Positions 1 through 11,317 of a DNA stretch of 64,000 nucleotides are shown here, in pieces. The stretch's first letter is position 1; each line of letters begins with the position of its first letter. Source of the stretch: Pseudomicrostroma phylloplanum. Lineage: Eukaryota > Basidiomycota > Exobasidiomycetes > Microstromatales. The position numbers and the translations under genes are program-made. Location of the stretch: the NCBI GenBank assembly GCA_039545275.1, contig BCHS01000003.1, positions 620,001-684,000 on the forward strand, in the 5' to 3' direction. The notes under the pieces were generated by a model. It ran no database searches. It was not told the DNA's origin and worked only from the letters and a program-made list of their open reading frames with translations.

Positions 1-1419
1 ACGACCAACAGCACGCTACGAGAACATCAGCGTCGCGTCCACAGAGCCCTGGACTACAGCATGTTTTTCGGATTGCAACCCCAACAACGATCCTGGATTG
101 TGGCTGGTATCCTTATGCTCGCTACGATGATCCCACAAGCTGGTGCTTCATCTATTCCGCCCCTTCCATCCCTGCCAAGCTGATAGATGCCTACGACGGC
201 TCTGTACGAGCCACCTACGGCTTTGAGAACCACATCGAGCAGTTCATTGGTCCTCAAGCGATGGCCTTCAGCATAGATGGAAGCAGTCTCTATTGTGGGG
301 TCGATACTTCCCTCGCGTGCTTCGCAATGGTCAGGCCGGGCACAAACACCTGCTCCGTCTTGTCCTTGCTGCCCAACAGGCGCGCCCAGGGCAGTCATTT
401 CCAGAGAGGCATTATCTCCTCCATCGCCGTGGGCCCTGCCTACACTTCATCTACATTGGCAGGAGGAGAGCTGATCGTGGTGGGTACGTTCGCGGGCACG
501 GTAGGCATCTATGCAAGGGCCGGAGATGCTCCTCCAGGGGAGTGGACCGCTGCCGGACGGAAGCCGGATGTTGCTTATGAGCTCTGCCTGGCTGGCTGGG
601 TCGAGCAAGATGGTACTGGGGTCACCCAGGTGAGTCAAGTATAGGGCAGCTTCGACGGGCGAAAAGCCTTGCAGCTGAGCGAATCTCTCGTCTTACCCAC
701 GCCATCATCGAATAGCTCCTCTTCCATCCGACGACTCCGTACCTGCTCTTCGTCTCTAGCCGAAAGAGTACTTCAATCAAATGCTATGACCTGAGATACC
801 TTTCCTCGGTCCCAGATTTCACCCAGCCTTCGCCAACTACGACGGTCGCATCCGTCTTCGAGCGCTCACCGGATACAAGCGCATCGGCGGGAGTCCAGCA
901 GAGACTCTTCTTCGACGTGGATTGGGCTGGTAGATGGCTCGTGGCAGGAGACTCTCAGGGGAGATTGAGAGTCTGGAACTTGAAGGACGAGGAGGACGAT
1001 ACAGCTGACCTCGAACACCGCTCAGCAAAGAGGCGAGTGCCTCAATTGGACCTGGCTCTGCAGAAGGGTAAGTACGTCCCTTCGCTTCGGTGAGGCGGCA
1101 AGACAATGTCATGGCTGACGATCGTCTTTGCCTCTCCCTTTCCTCAATAGACAGCATTTGCTCCCTCGCCTTGCATCCTCTTCGTCCACTGTTGCTATCG
1201 ACTAGTGGCTCTCGGCACTGGGCCGAGGATCGGTGCGTTCGCGGACCCGCGGCTGTATGTGCTGATGAAGGTAGCGTCTCGGATTCGAGCTGCTCCGCTT
1301 CGTCCTCCGAAGGGGCCACCCTCATCCATGAGCAGGAGCACCATACGTTGCCGGCAGTCCGCGGACCTAAGTGTTGGTCTGCGAAGGACGCAAAGCTGGT
1401 GCTGTGGGAGGCGTCGTAA
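1..1419 (+). CDS. WRAP53: WRAP53/TCAB1-Swt21-like WD40 protein (5' partial)
   Basis: The open frame enters from the left edge (codons in phase from base 3), so the start is outside the window. Exon model: 1-629, 716-1067, 1151-1419, joined at GTGAGT/GTAAGT donors and TAG acceptors with the frame kept. The protein reads like the WD40 family of human WRAP53/TCAB1 and yeast Swt21: IDAYDGSVRATY with a following NHIE, then MAFSIDGSSLYCG, then RPG, RGIISSIA and GVTQLLFHP across the first junction, FDVDWAGRWLVAGDSQG in exon 2, and LALHPLRPLLLSTSGSRH with a terminal LVLWEAS in exon 3. Each block aligns in order with the animal protein. In animals the family delivers scaRNAs and telomerase RNA to Cajal bodies; in yeast Swt21 is linked to mRNA splicing. 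Blade-level function is inferred from family only. A possible acceptor at base 59 means the first 58 bases could be intron. Confidence 0.85.
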
Positions 1420-2985
1420 CGCGTCTAGCTCCGTACATACATACACCCACACTCCTCTCTTGTACTGCTCGCCTGACTCACACCTTTTGGCGTGAGAGTT
1501 GTTTATTCACCTGGGCCGATGTGTTGCTGACGACCTCTACGCCTTGGTGCCCCTTGTGGTACTCATCGATGCGCTACTCCGATGGCCTCGGTAGGCTTTA
1601 TTTGTTTCTCATGGCATTCGCTTCCCTTTGCCCTTGCATCGCTTCACCCCGCTCTTGCTTGCTGTGCGTCTCGCATGGACATTTATTGACAATTATTACC
1701 GTCGTCGAGAAGGAGCGGAGCAAGGGGCCCTCTCTACGCCTTGCTTCTCTCGTGGCTGAGCGATCGCCGATGGAGACCTGGCCAAGAATTTGTGCTCCGT
1801 CTGTACGATCAACTCCGCCCTGCCGATGTGGGAGCTGACCAAGTCGTACGCAAGGCGAGGAGGCAGAGGACTCTGCGTCTGCCTGCGACGCAAGGCGCGA
1901 CGCGGGGCGTGGCGGTCAGAGGAAGCAAGGGGGCCACTGCCGCTCGCCTTTACCTGAGGTGGTGCCGCCCGCCCAGAGGTTCGGTTCAGTGGGCCTCACG
2001 GACTTTCACATCGGCGCACAAGCTGCACAATGAGCAGAGCGCCTCCCGCTCCATCTACTTCAATCAATGCCATTTTGGTGCACACGCCCCGCCACCTCGG
2101 CTCAACTTCCATGGCTTAGACGAGGTACTGGGTGGACAGCTCGGCCCAGCCAACCAACCTGCCTGCCACCCCAACTGAACCAAGCACGACGTTTCTTTCC
2201 CATCGTCTGCTGCATGTCCGCCTTCTCGCAGCTTACGCCACTTGCTGCAGTCCCACTGTAAAGGTAGGCGAGGTGGGCGAGGCGAGGCGAGTGCCAAAAG
2301 AAGCACCAGCGTCGGTTGAGGCCCACACACACACACACAGACACGGGCAACTCAACGGAAAGTGCCAAGCGCTGCGACGGTGTCCGCTGCCTCCCCCCCC
2401 GCCTCGCGATTCCGCTCCTGATCCACCAGCCACTTTCCCGATCTCCCTAACACCTTTACGGCTTGGCCCTCACCGTTGCTGCCTACCGCCCCCGCCTCCG
2501 CTTCACTCCCTGCCGTGACCTGTGCCGCTCTGTCCCCCGCCCCAGCCAACTCCCCACATCCTCTCATCCACGCGCGACATCCCGACCCGCGACTTTGCAC
2601 CCTTTACACCCTCGTCATCTTTACATCTACCATCCAACTGGCCGTGACTTTCATCCAAGTGCTGCTGGACGGCAGTCTACCACTCGGCATTTCACCCCCT
2701 CTCCGAACCCATCGGTCGCAAGCAGTCGCTGTACTCTGCATCCCCCTGTCCTCTTACAGATAGCTCGCGGACAGCGTAGAGACGCCGATGTGTGCAGCAA
2801 CTGCTCGTCCTTGAGTCACGATTCAGTCAGACGTACCACACTCTTCCAGACACACATAATCAGGCTCGCATCCTCACCACAAAGGTCCAGCCATCCCTCG
2901 CCTCTAGGTCAGGGACGCCCTTGGGTCTCTGAGACCGGCACGGAGGTGCAGAAAGCTCCTCGCCGAGACAGCCGGCTAAGAGACC
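1420..2985. other. intergenic/5' leader of the Ser-rich gene
   Basis: About 1.57 kb between two plus-strand genes. The left part is the 3' flank of the WD40 gene. From about 2380 onwards the plus strand becomes strongly pyrimidine-rich (runs of C and CT), as is common just upstream of fungal coding starts. It contains a (CA)8 tract at 2324-2339. The short reading frames here show no family motif or codon bias and I see no further gene. Confidence 0.5.
2324..2339. repeat. (CA)8 microsatellite
   Basis: Perfect dinucleotide tract followed by an imperfect continuation (gacacgg). It lies in the long leader or promoter region of the 2986 gene. Confidence 0.9.
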
Positions 2986-5900
2986 ATGGCCCAGCTCACA
3001 CAAACACCTCGGGCGTTGTCCTCGCAGCCACAATCGCAGGACGTGAGCCGTACAGACTCCGGCAGCGGTCTTCGATCGCAACGTCTGCGTCCTGTAGGGG
3101 CAGTCTCGCCGTCACCTCGTCCGACACAGACGAGCCAGCGCACCCTTCAGGCGGGCAAGGGTATGCGGACTAGCCCTCCTCTCCGCAAGCATGACTCGTC
3201 ACCGGAGATGCTGCTGTCTGTACTCCCCGCCCATCGGGGACAGGATCGAAGGTCCACTGGACTGACCGCGAATAACGACAGCTCTGTTCCCTCATCCTCC
3301 AGACCATCGCTGAACCTACTAGATCCGGACACGATCGTACAGGCTTCGAATCCGGCCCACCCGGACCATTATCTGTGGCTGCAGAGGGCACGTACGAACT
3401 CGCCCGTTTCCCGTCGCAAGAAGGTGCCCGTCTTGGACCCAGATGACCCTGCCCTCACGGACAGTAGTGCAGGACCCTCATGCGGAGGACACTCTAACGA
3501 CGCGAGGGCCAATCTGCGACTGCAGCAGTCTGGGGCCAGACTAGCTCCCTCTCTTCGCGGTACAATGCTCAGTAGGCCATCATCCTCGGTTGCTTCACTC
3601 AACTCTTCATCGGATGAGGCTCTCTCAGTACCCCATACCCCCCGCACGAGGAGGAAATCAGGCGATCGCTCTCCGAATGGAACTGTCGAATCCTCATCGG
3701 ATGCAAAGGCGGCTGCTCGCAAGAGGCGGCGGGAGAGGAGGGAGAGACGGGAGAGAAGGAGAGCCATGGCGACTCCTCCTCCTCCACCTGTGTTACCACC
3801 AAGGGTCAGTAGTTCGGTCGCACGGGAAGAGGACAATGTGGAAGGTCTGCCGCCCCTCGAGAGGGCAGTCTACCCTCGCGCTGGCCCTTCGCCGATTCTT
3901 CCCCCACACCCAGTGCGTACGCTGCCAATCGGTGGTCGGACTTCTTCCAATTCCGCTCTTCGAGCTTCGGCAGAAGCTATGGCGGCAGCTCCTCCTCATC
4001 CGCTACCGGCGAAAGCCGTCAGGCTACTGGGATCGGAGCCCGCAGCGAACCGAAGCTCGTACCTGGGCGGAAACGACGGATTCGGTCGCTGGCCAGCGGT
4101 GGAGCCAGAAGAAGAGCTTGACAGTAGAAGGCATAGCAAGCAGCGAGGTCGAAGTGCCTCCCTCGATCTGCTGAGAGAGCATCTGAACTTCTTCCCTCAG
4201 AGGTCGGCGAGTCAGCAGACCAGCAAGCCCTCGGAGAATGCCGGCCCCTCCCGCATACGAGCATCCTTCGACGCGTTGCGGCCGCACCTCATGTCCCTGA
4301 GCCGATCCAGTGGACCGACGCCCGCCCCTGAGGCCGAATTTGATTCGGATGCGTCCGAGACGATCGTCATCAAGCAAAAGCCGGAAGGCAAGATGCGAAA
4401 AGGCCTGCGTTCTATCAAGTCCGTGTTGCGCCTACGAGGTGACACGGCCGAGCCCAGCCCGGTCGCAGCCCTGCCGACTGAGAGCACGCCCACGGACTTG
4501 CCAGAGCAGAGTTTTGCTCAGCGGACCCAGTCCTTGGATGTCCCGCGTCGCTCCATGAATCCCCGAAAAGCAAATGTTCCTGCAGCGCCTGCGATCCCTG
4601 CTGGTTCTATCTCTGTACCTCTCAACTTCAGAAAGCTCGATGGATGGAGCACTACAGACCAACGTCTCAGCCTGGTGGGCGAGGAGGTCGATGGGCCCCA
4701 CCTCGGTCGTTCTAGTATCGATTCTGGCAGTAGGACAGCGACCTCGGCTACAATGCCACCGATGCCTCCCGATGTCACCCTCGCTCGCTCCGTTAGCCCC
4801 GGTCTCACAGACGCAAGTCGGCTATCTACTGGGCGGATCGCACCCCAGCTCCAGACCGTGCCAGAAATCTCTCACGGACTTGGTGAGAATTCGCCTCGGC
4901 GGCAAGGGGACGAGCGGCTTGCTCAGCTTGCAGAAGACAATCGCCAGTGGCAGAGCGTCGAGCGTGAGCGAAGCTCTACTGAGCCGGTCAAACTCAGCGG
5001 CAGCGGATCCACTAGCCGCCCGACCAACCGACTGCGACAGATGCCAAGCTGGACTAGTCTACGAAGCGGGCAGCCTTCCGTGACGTCTCCACCTGCCTCT
5101 ATATCAGCCGCGAAAAGCAGCGCAAGCTCGCCTCAGTACGATCCTGCCTCGATGTCGAGACAGCAGGGGTCAAACGGATCCAGTGGATCGAAAGGACGTA
5201 AAGGTCTATTTACCTCTCTTTGGGGCCGTGGTCAGTCCACCCCAAGCTCAAAGAGCGATCAACAGTCATGGCTTGCGTCTGAGCAGGGGATGGACTCGTC
5301 GGCTGCAAGCTTTGGTTCTACTGCTCCTACCCCAATATCGCCGACCGGTGGCGAGCCTAGCCTACGCAATGTCTTGGAGCAGGCATACGCTGGTTCTTAC
5401 GGAGCATGTGATGTCAGTGAAGCTCAGACGGGCGGACGTACGAATGGGTATTCCGTTCAAGCCTTTGCTCAGCCTGCAGAGACGGCGGGTCCGATGGGCC
5501 TAGGAATCGCCAGCGGTGACAGATATGGAGCTCGGGAGCTGTCGAGTGGCTCACAGGCTCAGACGACTCCTTTCCCTACTCCGTTCTCTGCTGTCGCTTC
5601 AAAGCCGACGGAATCTGTCACGACGCCAAGGTCGGCAAAAGTATCGCCTTCGCCCAACGGTGCTTACTCGCACGCACTGTCAGTACCAGCGGCTGGTCCG
5701 CAAGCATCACCGATGTCCCAACGATCGCCGTCCCACGGGACAGCGGCAGAGGATAGACCGCTGGATCTGGCCTTCCTTCAAGCCGATTACCAGCATCGCT
5801 CAGCGCTGCTGACTGGTGCAAGCTCGCAATCAGCAGAATCGACTAAGCCTCAGGTTGCAATTGCTACCTCATATGACAAAGATGCGAAGACCAAGGCCAA

Positions 5901-7866
5901 GAAGAGATCGCCCTTTCTCGAGGTAGTGTCGGCAGGCAGGAAGTCCTTCAGTAAAGACCGGGCTCGCCAGCCATCGAATCAGCAGCAGAAGCAGGATTTG
6001 GCGAAACACAGCGGAGAGGCGCCAACGATCCACAGGACCTTGGGCCCCATGTTGCTCAGTGATGCAGACGGACAGGGAAGCTCTTTCCGAATGGCGGCAG
6101 CAGCGGAGAACGTCCCTGCCGCAGAGGAGGAGGATGAGCCGTGGGATGGCATGGATGTCGAGGAGGAAGGCGGTCTGCGCTCAAGCGCCTCATCCGGTCT
6201 CAGACCGCACGCTATCGGTGAGGGAATGGACATGAGGAGGGGCACTAGTGCCCCTTCGTGGGACAGTGCCTCCTACCGGCATTCTCCGCCCAGTCCTGCG
6301 ACTTCGCCGTCTGTCTCGCCTTCTAGTCGGCAGCGCGAGAAGACCAATCCAGACACGGATCAGCCTCTTCCGGTCGTCTTCAGAGACGACAACGCCGATA
6401 GCACTGTGGACGCAAGTGCGAACAGCAGAAGTGACAACCCCTCTCTGCTGGCGCACTCTTCGACGCCGTCTCGAGCCGAAGTGTCGTCGAGGCTTCCACC
6501 GCGATTGCCCACGCAAGCAGCTGCCGAGGGTTCTATCTCACTGGCAGAGGCCACTCGTGGCTCTTTCGGGGGTCGTCGAGCATCGCTTGGTCGGCATACC
6601 AACCCTCCTGCCGACCTTCGACTGTCTCCTTCGATGCAGGAGATCCTTGCCACACCCCCACCTGTCAAGAAAGAAAGTGCCATGTCGTCGGTCGACACGG
6701 GGGTGAGCTCCAGCATCTCCTTCAGATCTGCTATGACCAGTCCCATCATGCCCGGGGGACGCAAAACGTCCACGCCGCTGTTCTCCGGACGCAAGTTCTC
6801 CATCGGCGATGCCAGCAGCAACCTGCCTGGTTCGGCGAAGAAGAGCGAGCAGAGCCCTACTGCGGGTCGCACTTCGTTCAGCATGGATCGGGATCGATCG
6901 CCGGTGGCGTCGCCGTATATGAATCATGCGCCAATGGCGTCTCCTAGCGGCAAGGGTCTGAGGGGGGCGTTTGCGAAGCTGGGCCTCTCCAATTCGATCA
7001 ATTCGGGTCTTTCGTCTCACGCCATGAAGAGTATGGGCAGCACAATGTCCAACGGCACGGCGAGCAGCTCTGGTGGCACCCACATGAAGAAGGGCATCAG
7101 CTCCGAGTCATACCCTTTCACGGCGTTCAGCGAGGAGACTCGGCCAGAGTGGGGACCATCACCATTCGAAGAGTCGAGGGCAGCCCATCGCAAGCCTGAC
7201 TTGCAATGGACCCACACTGGTCGCTCTACCAGCAGTGGGAATTTGACAGGTCATGACAGCAGCCCCTCAGCAGCACAGGATGCTACGCAGACGCTCCAGG
7301 TCGAGGCTGGAGAGCTCCCACCTACACCGGCTGCCACTCCTTCCACTTTGTCCGCCCCTGGAAGGCAATCTAGTAGCTCCTTGAGCCCAAGCTTCCAAAG
7401 GCCTAGTATGGAGAGCCAGATGAGCAGAGGCAATGCCAGTTTGCGTGAGGCTGGGCCGCATGTTCATCCACCCCTACAGGCTGCAAGCATCTACGGCACG
7501 GCCACTGCCCCTTCTGTCTCTGCAATGCCTGCCCGGCCGCCACGTTCTCGACCCCTACCGGGCTACGAAGGACGAGGCGCATCTCCCGCTCCCTCGCACC
7601 TGCATCGCCTCGAAGGGACTTCCAGCTCCTCAGGCTCCCACGCCACTCCAGCACCCTCCCCTCGCACTCAAAAGCCCAATGACTTGTCTGCTCTCGACGC
7701 CATGCTTCGAGCTCAAAAGGCCCGGGAGGAGGAGATGTTCAAGGGCATCATGGCGAGGAGTCGCACCCGCACCCGCACCGAGGATGCCAGCTGTCAAGGA
7801 GCGCACTCTCCCTACCTGCTCTCACCGAATGTACTGAGCGATGGACGCTCCAGTGCTTTCCTATAA
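2986..7866 (+). CDS. large Ser-rich disordered protein, function unknown (1626 aa)
   Basis: One uninterrupted 4.9-kb reading frame from an ATG in a favourable context (gaccATGgcc). I do not recognise a family. The protein is dominated by Ser, Pro, Thr, Arg and Gly with SP/TP steps throughout, so it is almost certainly largely disordered and phosphorylated. Short basic islands stand out: KAAARKRRRERRERRERRR near residue 240 (possible nuclear signal), GKMRKGLRSIKSVLRLRG near 465, KAKKRSPFLEVVSAGRKSF near 970 and GKGLRGAFAKLGLSNS near 1320. A final predicted helix near the C-terminus (LSALDAMLRAQKAREEEMF, about residues 1568-1586) is the best candidate for an ordered motif. No membrane segment or signal peptide is visible. 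A cytoskeletal or signalling scaffold would fit, but that is a guess. Confidence 0.8.
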   Translation: MAQLTQTPRALSSQPQSQDVSRTDSGSGLRSQRLRPVGAVSPSPRPTQTSQRTLQAGKGMRTSPPLRKHDSSPEMLLSVLPAHRGQDRRSTGLTANNDSSVPSSSRPSLNLLDPDTIVQASNPAHPDHYLWLQRARTNSPVSRRKKVPVLDPDDPALTDSSAGPSCGGHSNDARANLRLQQSGARLAPSLRGTMLSRPSSSVASLNSSSDEALSVPHTPRTRRKSGDRSPNGTVESSSDAKAAARKRRRERRERRERRRAMATPPPPPVLPPRVSSSVAREEDNVEGLPPLERAVYPRAGPSPILPPHPVRTLPIGGRTSSNSALRASAEAMAAAPPHPLPAKAVRLLGSEPAANRSSYLGGNDGFGRWPAVEPEEELDSRRHSKQRGRSASLDLLREHLNFFPQRSASQQTSKPSENAGPSRIRASFDALRPHLMSLSRSSGPTPAPEAEFDSDASETIVIKQKPEGKMRKGLRSIKSVLRLRGDTAEPSPVAALPTESTPTDLPEQSFAQRTQSLDVPRRSMNPRKANVPAAPAIPAGSISVPLNFRKLDGWSTTDQRLSLVGEEVDGPHLGRSSIDSGSRTATSATMPPMPPDVTLARSVSPGLTDASRLSTGRIAPQLQTVPEISHGLGENSPRRQGDERLAQLAEDNRQWQSVERERSSTEPVKLSGSGSTSRPTNRLRQMPSWTSLRSGQPSVTSPPASISAAKSSASSPQYDPASMSRQQGSNGSSGSKGRKGLFTSLWGRGQSTPSSKSDQQSWLASEQGMDSSAASFGSTAPTPISPTGGEPSLRNVLEQAYAGSYGACDVSEAQTGGRTNGYSVQAFAQPAETAGPMGLGIASGDRYGARELSSGSQAQTTPFPTPFSAVASKPTESVTTPRSAKVSPSPNGAYSHALSVPAAGPQASPMSQRSPSHGTAAEDRPLDLAFLQADYQHRSALLTGASSQSAESTKPQVAIATSYDKDAKTKAKKRSPFLEVVSAGRKSFSKDRARQPSNQQQKQDLAKHSGEAPTIHRTLGPMLLSDADGQGSSFRMAAAAENVPAAEEEDEPWDGMDVEEEGGLRSSASSGLRPHAIGEGMDMRRGTSAPSWDSASYRHSPPSPATSPSVSPSSRQREKTNPDTDQPLPVVFRDDNADSTVDASANSRSDNPSLLAHSSTPSRAEVSSRLPPRLPTQAAAEGSISLAEATRGSFGGRRASLGRHTNPPADLRLSPSMQEILATPPPVKKESAMSSVDTGVSSSISFRSAMTSPIMPGGRKTSTPLFSGRKFSIGDASSNLPGSAKKSEQSPTAGRTSFSMDRDRSPVASPYMNHAPMASPSGKGLRGAFAKLGLSNSINSGLSSHAMKSMGSTMSNGTASSSGGTHMKKGISSESYPFTAFSEETRPEWGPSPFEESRAAHRKPDLQWTHTGRSTSSGNLTGHDSSPSAAQDATQTLQVEAGELPPTPAATPSTLSAPGRQSSSSLSPSFQRPSMESQMSRGNASLREAGPHVHPPLQAASIYGTATAPSVSAMPARPPRSRPLPGYEGRGASPAPSHLHRLEGTSSSSGSHATPAPSPRTQKPNDLSALDAMLRAQKAREEEMFKGIMARSRTRTRTEDASCQGAHSPYLLSPNVLSDGRSSAFL

Positions 7867-10277
7867 TCTCCATTTTCTAATTTTTCTATCTTTCATTCGA
7901 AATTATACCATTTCCTCGCATTACGTCCCACAGTCTCTATCTCGTCATCGATTCTCGTACGCCTGGTCTCCTCGCTCGGCTGTGTGCACTCTCTGCGCCG
8001 GCATAGACTCGTGGGGAGGGAGGGAACCTCACTGACGCCCATTCTTATCTTCTTGTTCTCGGCATCTCATCCGCTCCCACGCCTGCCAGTGCGACTTGCA
8101 TCAATCTTACCACGCTCCCCTCCCTCTCTGATTTCCTTATCTCTCTCTCTTTGTCTTGCGGTCTCTGTCCCGGTCCTATCGAGATGAGAATTCCTTTATC
8201 TCTTGTCACAACGAGATGGATGAAACGTGGGCGTTGGGCATTGCACTGATGGCGCTGTCGAGGGTAGATACATGACCGAGAGATACGGACAAGGGGCTCA
8301 GCAGCGCCGCGTGCCGGCTGGACCCAAAAGAGGCCCTGAGCTCAGTGGATGGTGCATCTACAGGGTCCAGGAGGATTCAGGCGCGCAGAGGCAGCAGGAT
8401 GTACAGAGGGCGAGTGGGGTAGTGAGGGCAAGAGGGCATCCGGTCGTCCCGTCGTTGCCACAATCGCATGCGCACTTGAGGTCATATTCTGGAGCTGGCC
8501 AGACCAGGTCAGACGCCCGTCCCTCCTCCCCCTTGTCAACTGTCGAAGCTTGCATGTACCACCCCCCCTTCCTGCCCTCGCCACTCAGTGAACGCCCATC
8601 AGTCAGTCAGTCAATCAAACACCGTAGCGTAGCGTGCTATCGCAGTGGCAATAATATCCCCACACGGCCATTTCTGTCGTTCCGCCGCGCCACCCGGCGT
8701 CTGGCTGCTGATCGCCTGACAAAATGAGGTGGAGCGAGCGAGCCAGCGAGCAATCGAAAGGGTTCGAGCTCGGTCCACAACCTTCCTCTTCTGGGACTGG
8801 ACCCGGGTTCGGCCAGCGCGATCGTTGAACTCTACCCAGCACCCTCGCTAAGAGGACTTAGATAAGGGCAAGCTGAAGAAGCGCTGAAAGACGGGGGGGG
8901 GGGGGGCGAGAGAGGGAAAGGTGCCGAGACCGAGGATGGGTGGCTGCAGCGCGGGGCTCCTCACTAGATTTCAACACCCGCCACCGGAACCTGTACCGCG
9001 CCGCTCCTACCCCTGGTATTCTGCCTGGCCGTCTGCCTGCCTGAAGCACTGATCGCTGCCGTCTGGTGGCGGAGACGATCGGCACGTGAGCCCTCGAGGG
9101 CAATGTCTGACTGAGGGGCCTCGCTTCCGCCACGCGGGGCCCACTCGCTCGTCTCCGCCTGCCCCCTAGAGCTTCGCAGCTTCGCAGGGTCTGGGGCTAC
9201 TCGTCGCATCGCAGGCCCCGGAGCGTCGCACAGCGAGCCGTCAAAGAAATGGATTACTTGCATGGACATGCCATGCCGCGTTGGGAAAGCGGATAAGCGA
9301 GACGGTGCCATACAGAGTCAAGACTTGAACAGTGGACACCTCGCTTGCTTATGCGGCCCTACGGATCGCAGCGGCTATCAGGGTCAGGGTCCGTTGAATG
9401 CTGCAACAAAGTGAGACCCTTCCGCTACACAGGGCCATGTTCGAGGAGGTCAGGCGCGAGCGGATGGATATGTTTCATTTGTTCTACTAGTCTGCTTAAC
9501 AGAGCGTGTCAGCGAGGCGTCCCGACGAGGCGCCTTGACGTAGGTGTCAGTCAGCTTTGCTGAGTAACTGCATCTGCCAGACAGGGCTCGCCCATGTGGG
9601 CCGACGGGATCGAGAAAATAATGAGGCGATGGGTTCTCTCGGCCCTAAGCTTTCAAACGACGGACTCTGATAGCGAGAGAAAAGCGGCGAACGAAGAGGG
9701 GCGCCATCTCGTCATCGATTGCGAGGCAGACCCGAAAGCTTCGCGAGAGCAATCAAGCCGGGTTAGAGTGGCGTAGTGCCCGGATGCACTTCTTTCAGAC
9801 GTGGACCCCTTCCTCCCCGCACTCAGCTCAGACTCCCATTGCGCGCATGCAAGCGAGGCCTAATCACATCCAACCATTACACTTGGGCGCAAGACGAGTA
9901 TCCCAGGGCGGGCAGGGCGGGCGACGGTTGAAGCGGGGCAATAGGGCACCACAGGGCGGAGGAAGATTGGTGCTGCCCTTCCCCAAGCCCTGCCCTTGAC
10001 CCTGTGTCTCTGTGCCCGCTTCGTCATTGCCGCTTTCGATGTGAGCGAGGGCGAGGGCGAGGGAAGCGAGTAGCAATCGCAGGCCAAGGCAGGGTGGTGT
10101 GGGGATGTCGGGCCAAAAAAGGGCAAGAGAGCATGCGTATATAGACTGTCGTTGCCTGTCACCATTTTCCCCACATCGCTACCAAAATCTCCTCATTCAT
10201 CACCAGCTTAAGCGACCTTCAGCTACTTTCTACACACTCAACCCACCCCACTGCCAGCCAGACCCACTCATACTACC
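7867..10277. other. long intergenic region, no gene seen
   Basis: About 2.4 kb holding the 3' flank of the Ser-rich gene and the promoter of the small mitochondrial-type gene. All open frames are short, overlap on both strands and lack family motifs. Visible low-complexity items are a 14-base G tract (8893-8906), an (AGTC)n patch near 8599 and G-rich repeats of gggcgggcag type near 9905. No tRNA cloverleaf was found. Non-coding transcripts cannot be excluded. Confidence 0.5.
8893..8906. repeat. poly-G tract (G14)
   Basis: Fourteen consecutive G on the plus strand, followed by a purine-rich stretch. Such runs are prone to sequencing error and polymorphism and can form G-quadruplexes with neighbouring G runs. 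Confidence 0.9.
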
Positions 10278-10688
10278 ATGTTCGCCTCTCGCGTCATCCT
10301 CCAGGCTCGTGCCGCCCCCTCCCTCACCCGCACCGTCACCACCATCGCCCGTGATACAGCACCAAAGGTGTCGTCGAGCTCCAACGCTGCCGCCATCAGC
10401 ACAACTGCCACCGCCAAGGCTGCCGTCAACTCTGACAAGCACACCAGGGACTTCGGAGGAAGGTTGATCAGCAAGAACAGGTGAGTTTGACGCGTCTGCA
10501 TTACCATCATCACCACCACCGCCGCCAGGAGCAGCAGAGTCTCACACTTTAGTATCCTTTTCCACCACTACAGGACATATCACCAGAGCTCCAGCTGGGA
10601 GGGATCGGACATGCCCGTCGTCAAGCAGATGACACAAGCCGAGGAGAGGAGGAGGAAGACCCAGTTCAAGAACGCCATGGACTTCTAA
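10278..10688 (+). CDS. small probable mitochondrial protein, unknown (105 aa)
   Basis: Two exons, 10278-10480 and 10574-10688, joined by a GTGAGT...CAG intron of 93 bases; the frame continues exactly (AG|G = Arg). The N-terminus (MFASRVILQARAAPSLTRTV) is rich in Arg, Ala and hydroxylated residues with no acidic residue in the first 20, as expected of a mitochondrial presequence. The rest is hydrophilic; the second exon carries SSSWEGSDMPVV and ends in a basic helix and NAMDF. I do not recognise the family. The clean splice, the ATG context (taccATGttc) and the presequence argue that this is real. There is no membrane segment and no CHCH or heme motif. Confidence 0.7.
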
Positions 10689-11317
10689 GCAGAGAAGCTC
10701 GTCACTTGCGATAGCCACATACATGCGAAGCAGCTGCAAGATGGGTGCGATGGAAGATGAACAACAGATGGATTAACAAAAGAAGACTATGAGACTTGCC
10801 TCGATTCCACCGGCGTTGTTGTACAATAGGAAGGGAGAAAGATGAGCTACGTCCTGTATTGCTCCCCCGTTGTGGGGCCCACAACCAAATATTCATACCA
10901 TAATTTTCCGCGACCATCATTGTTTCTGTCGTTTGTCTAAAGTCTGTTGTCAAGCTTGTAGAAGGTGATACGAACTACCCAACCAGCTCATAGGAGTGGC
11001 GAGCATACGTCTTCGTGGTGTCGTCTCGTCTTACATGACGGAGGAGCCAATTTTTGGGCTCGCCTGCGTCTCCACTCTTCAGAAGCTCGACCGGCGCCCT
11101 TTCCGACAAGTCGCCCCGTCTCCTTCCTGCCTGACTTACGTTTACCCCACTGAACACTTGTAGCCACTCAGTAGCTCTCAATCTCCCTATCAACATCATC
11201 CTTCGAGCCCAAGCATCACACTGATTTACTCCGAGCTCTTTACAAACACTAAACCTCTTCTTCCTTCTTCCCACCGCATCTCCNCCCCACCCGCCTCCGC
11301 CGCCTCTTCACTGCAAA
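10689..11317. other. intergenic region with one ambiguous base
   Basis: 3' flank of the small mitochondrial-type gene, then the promoter/leader of the next gene, which becomes C/T-rich just before its ATG. Base 11284 is n. No gene or structured RNA was recognised. Confidence 0.5.
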
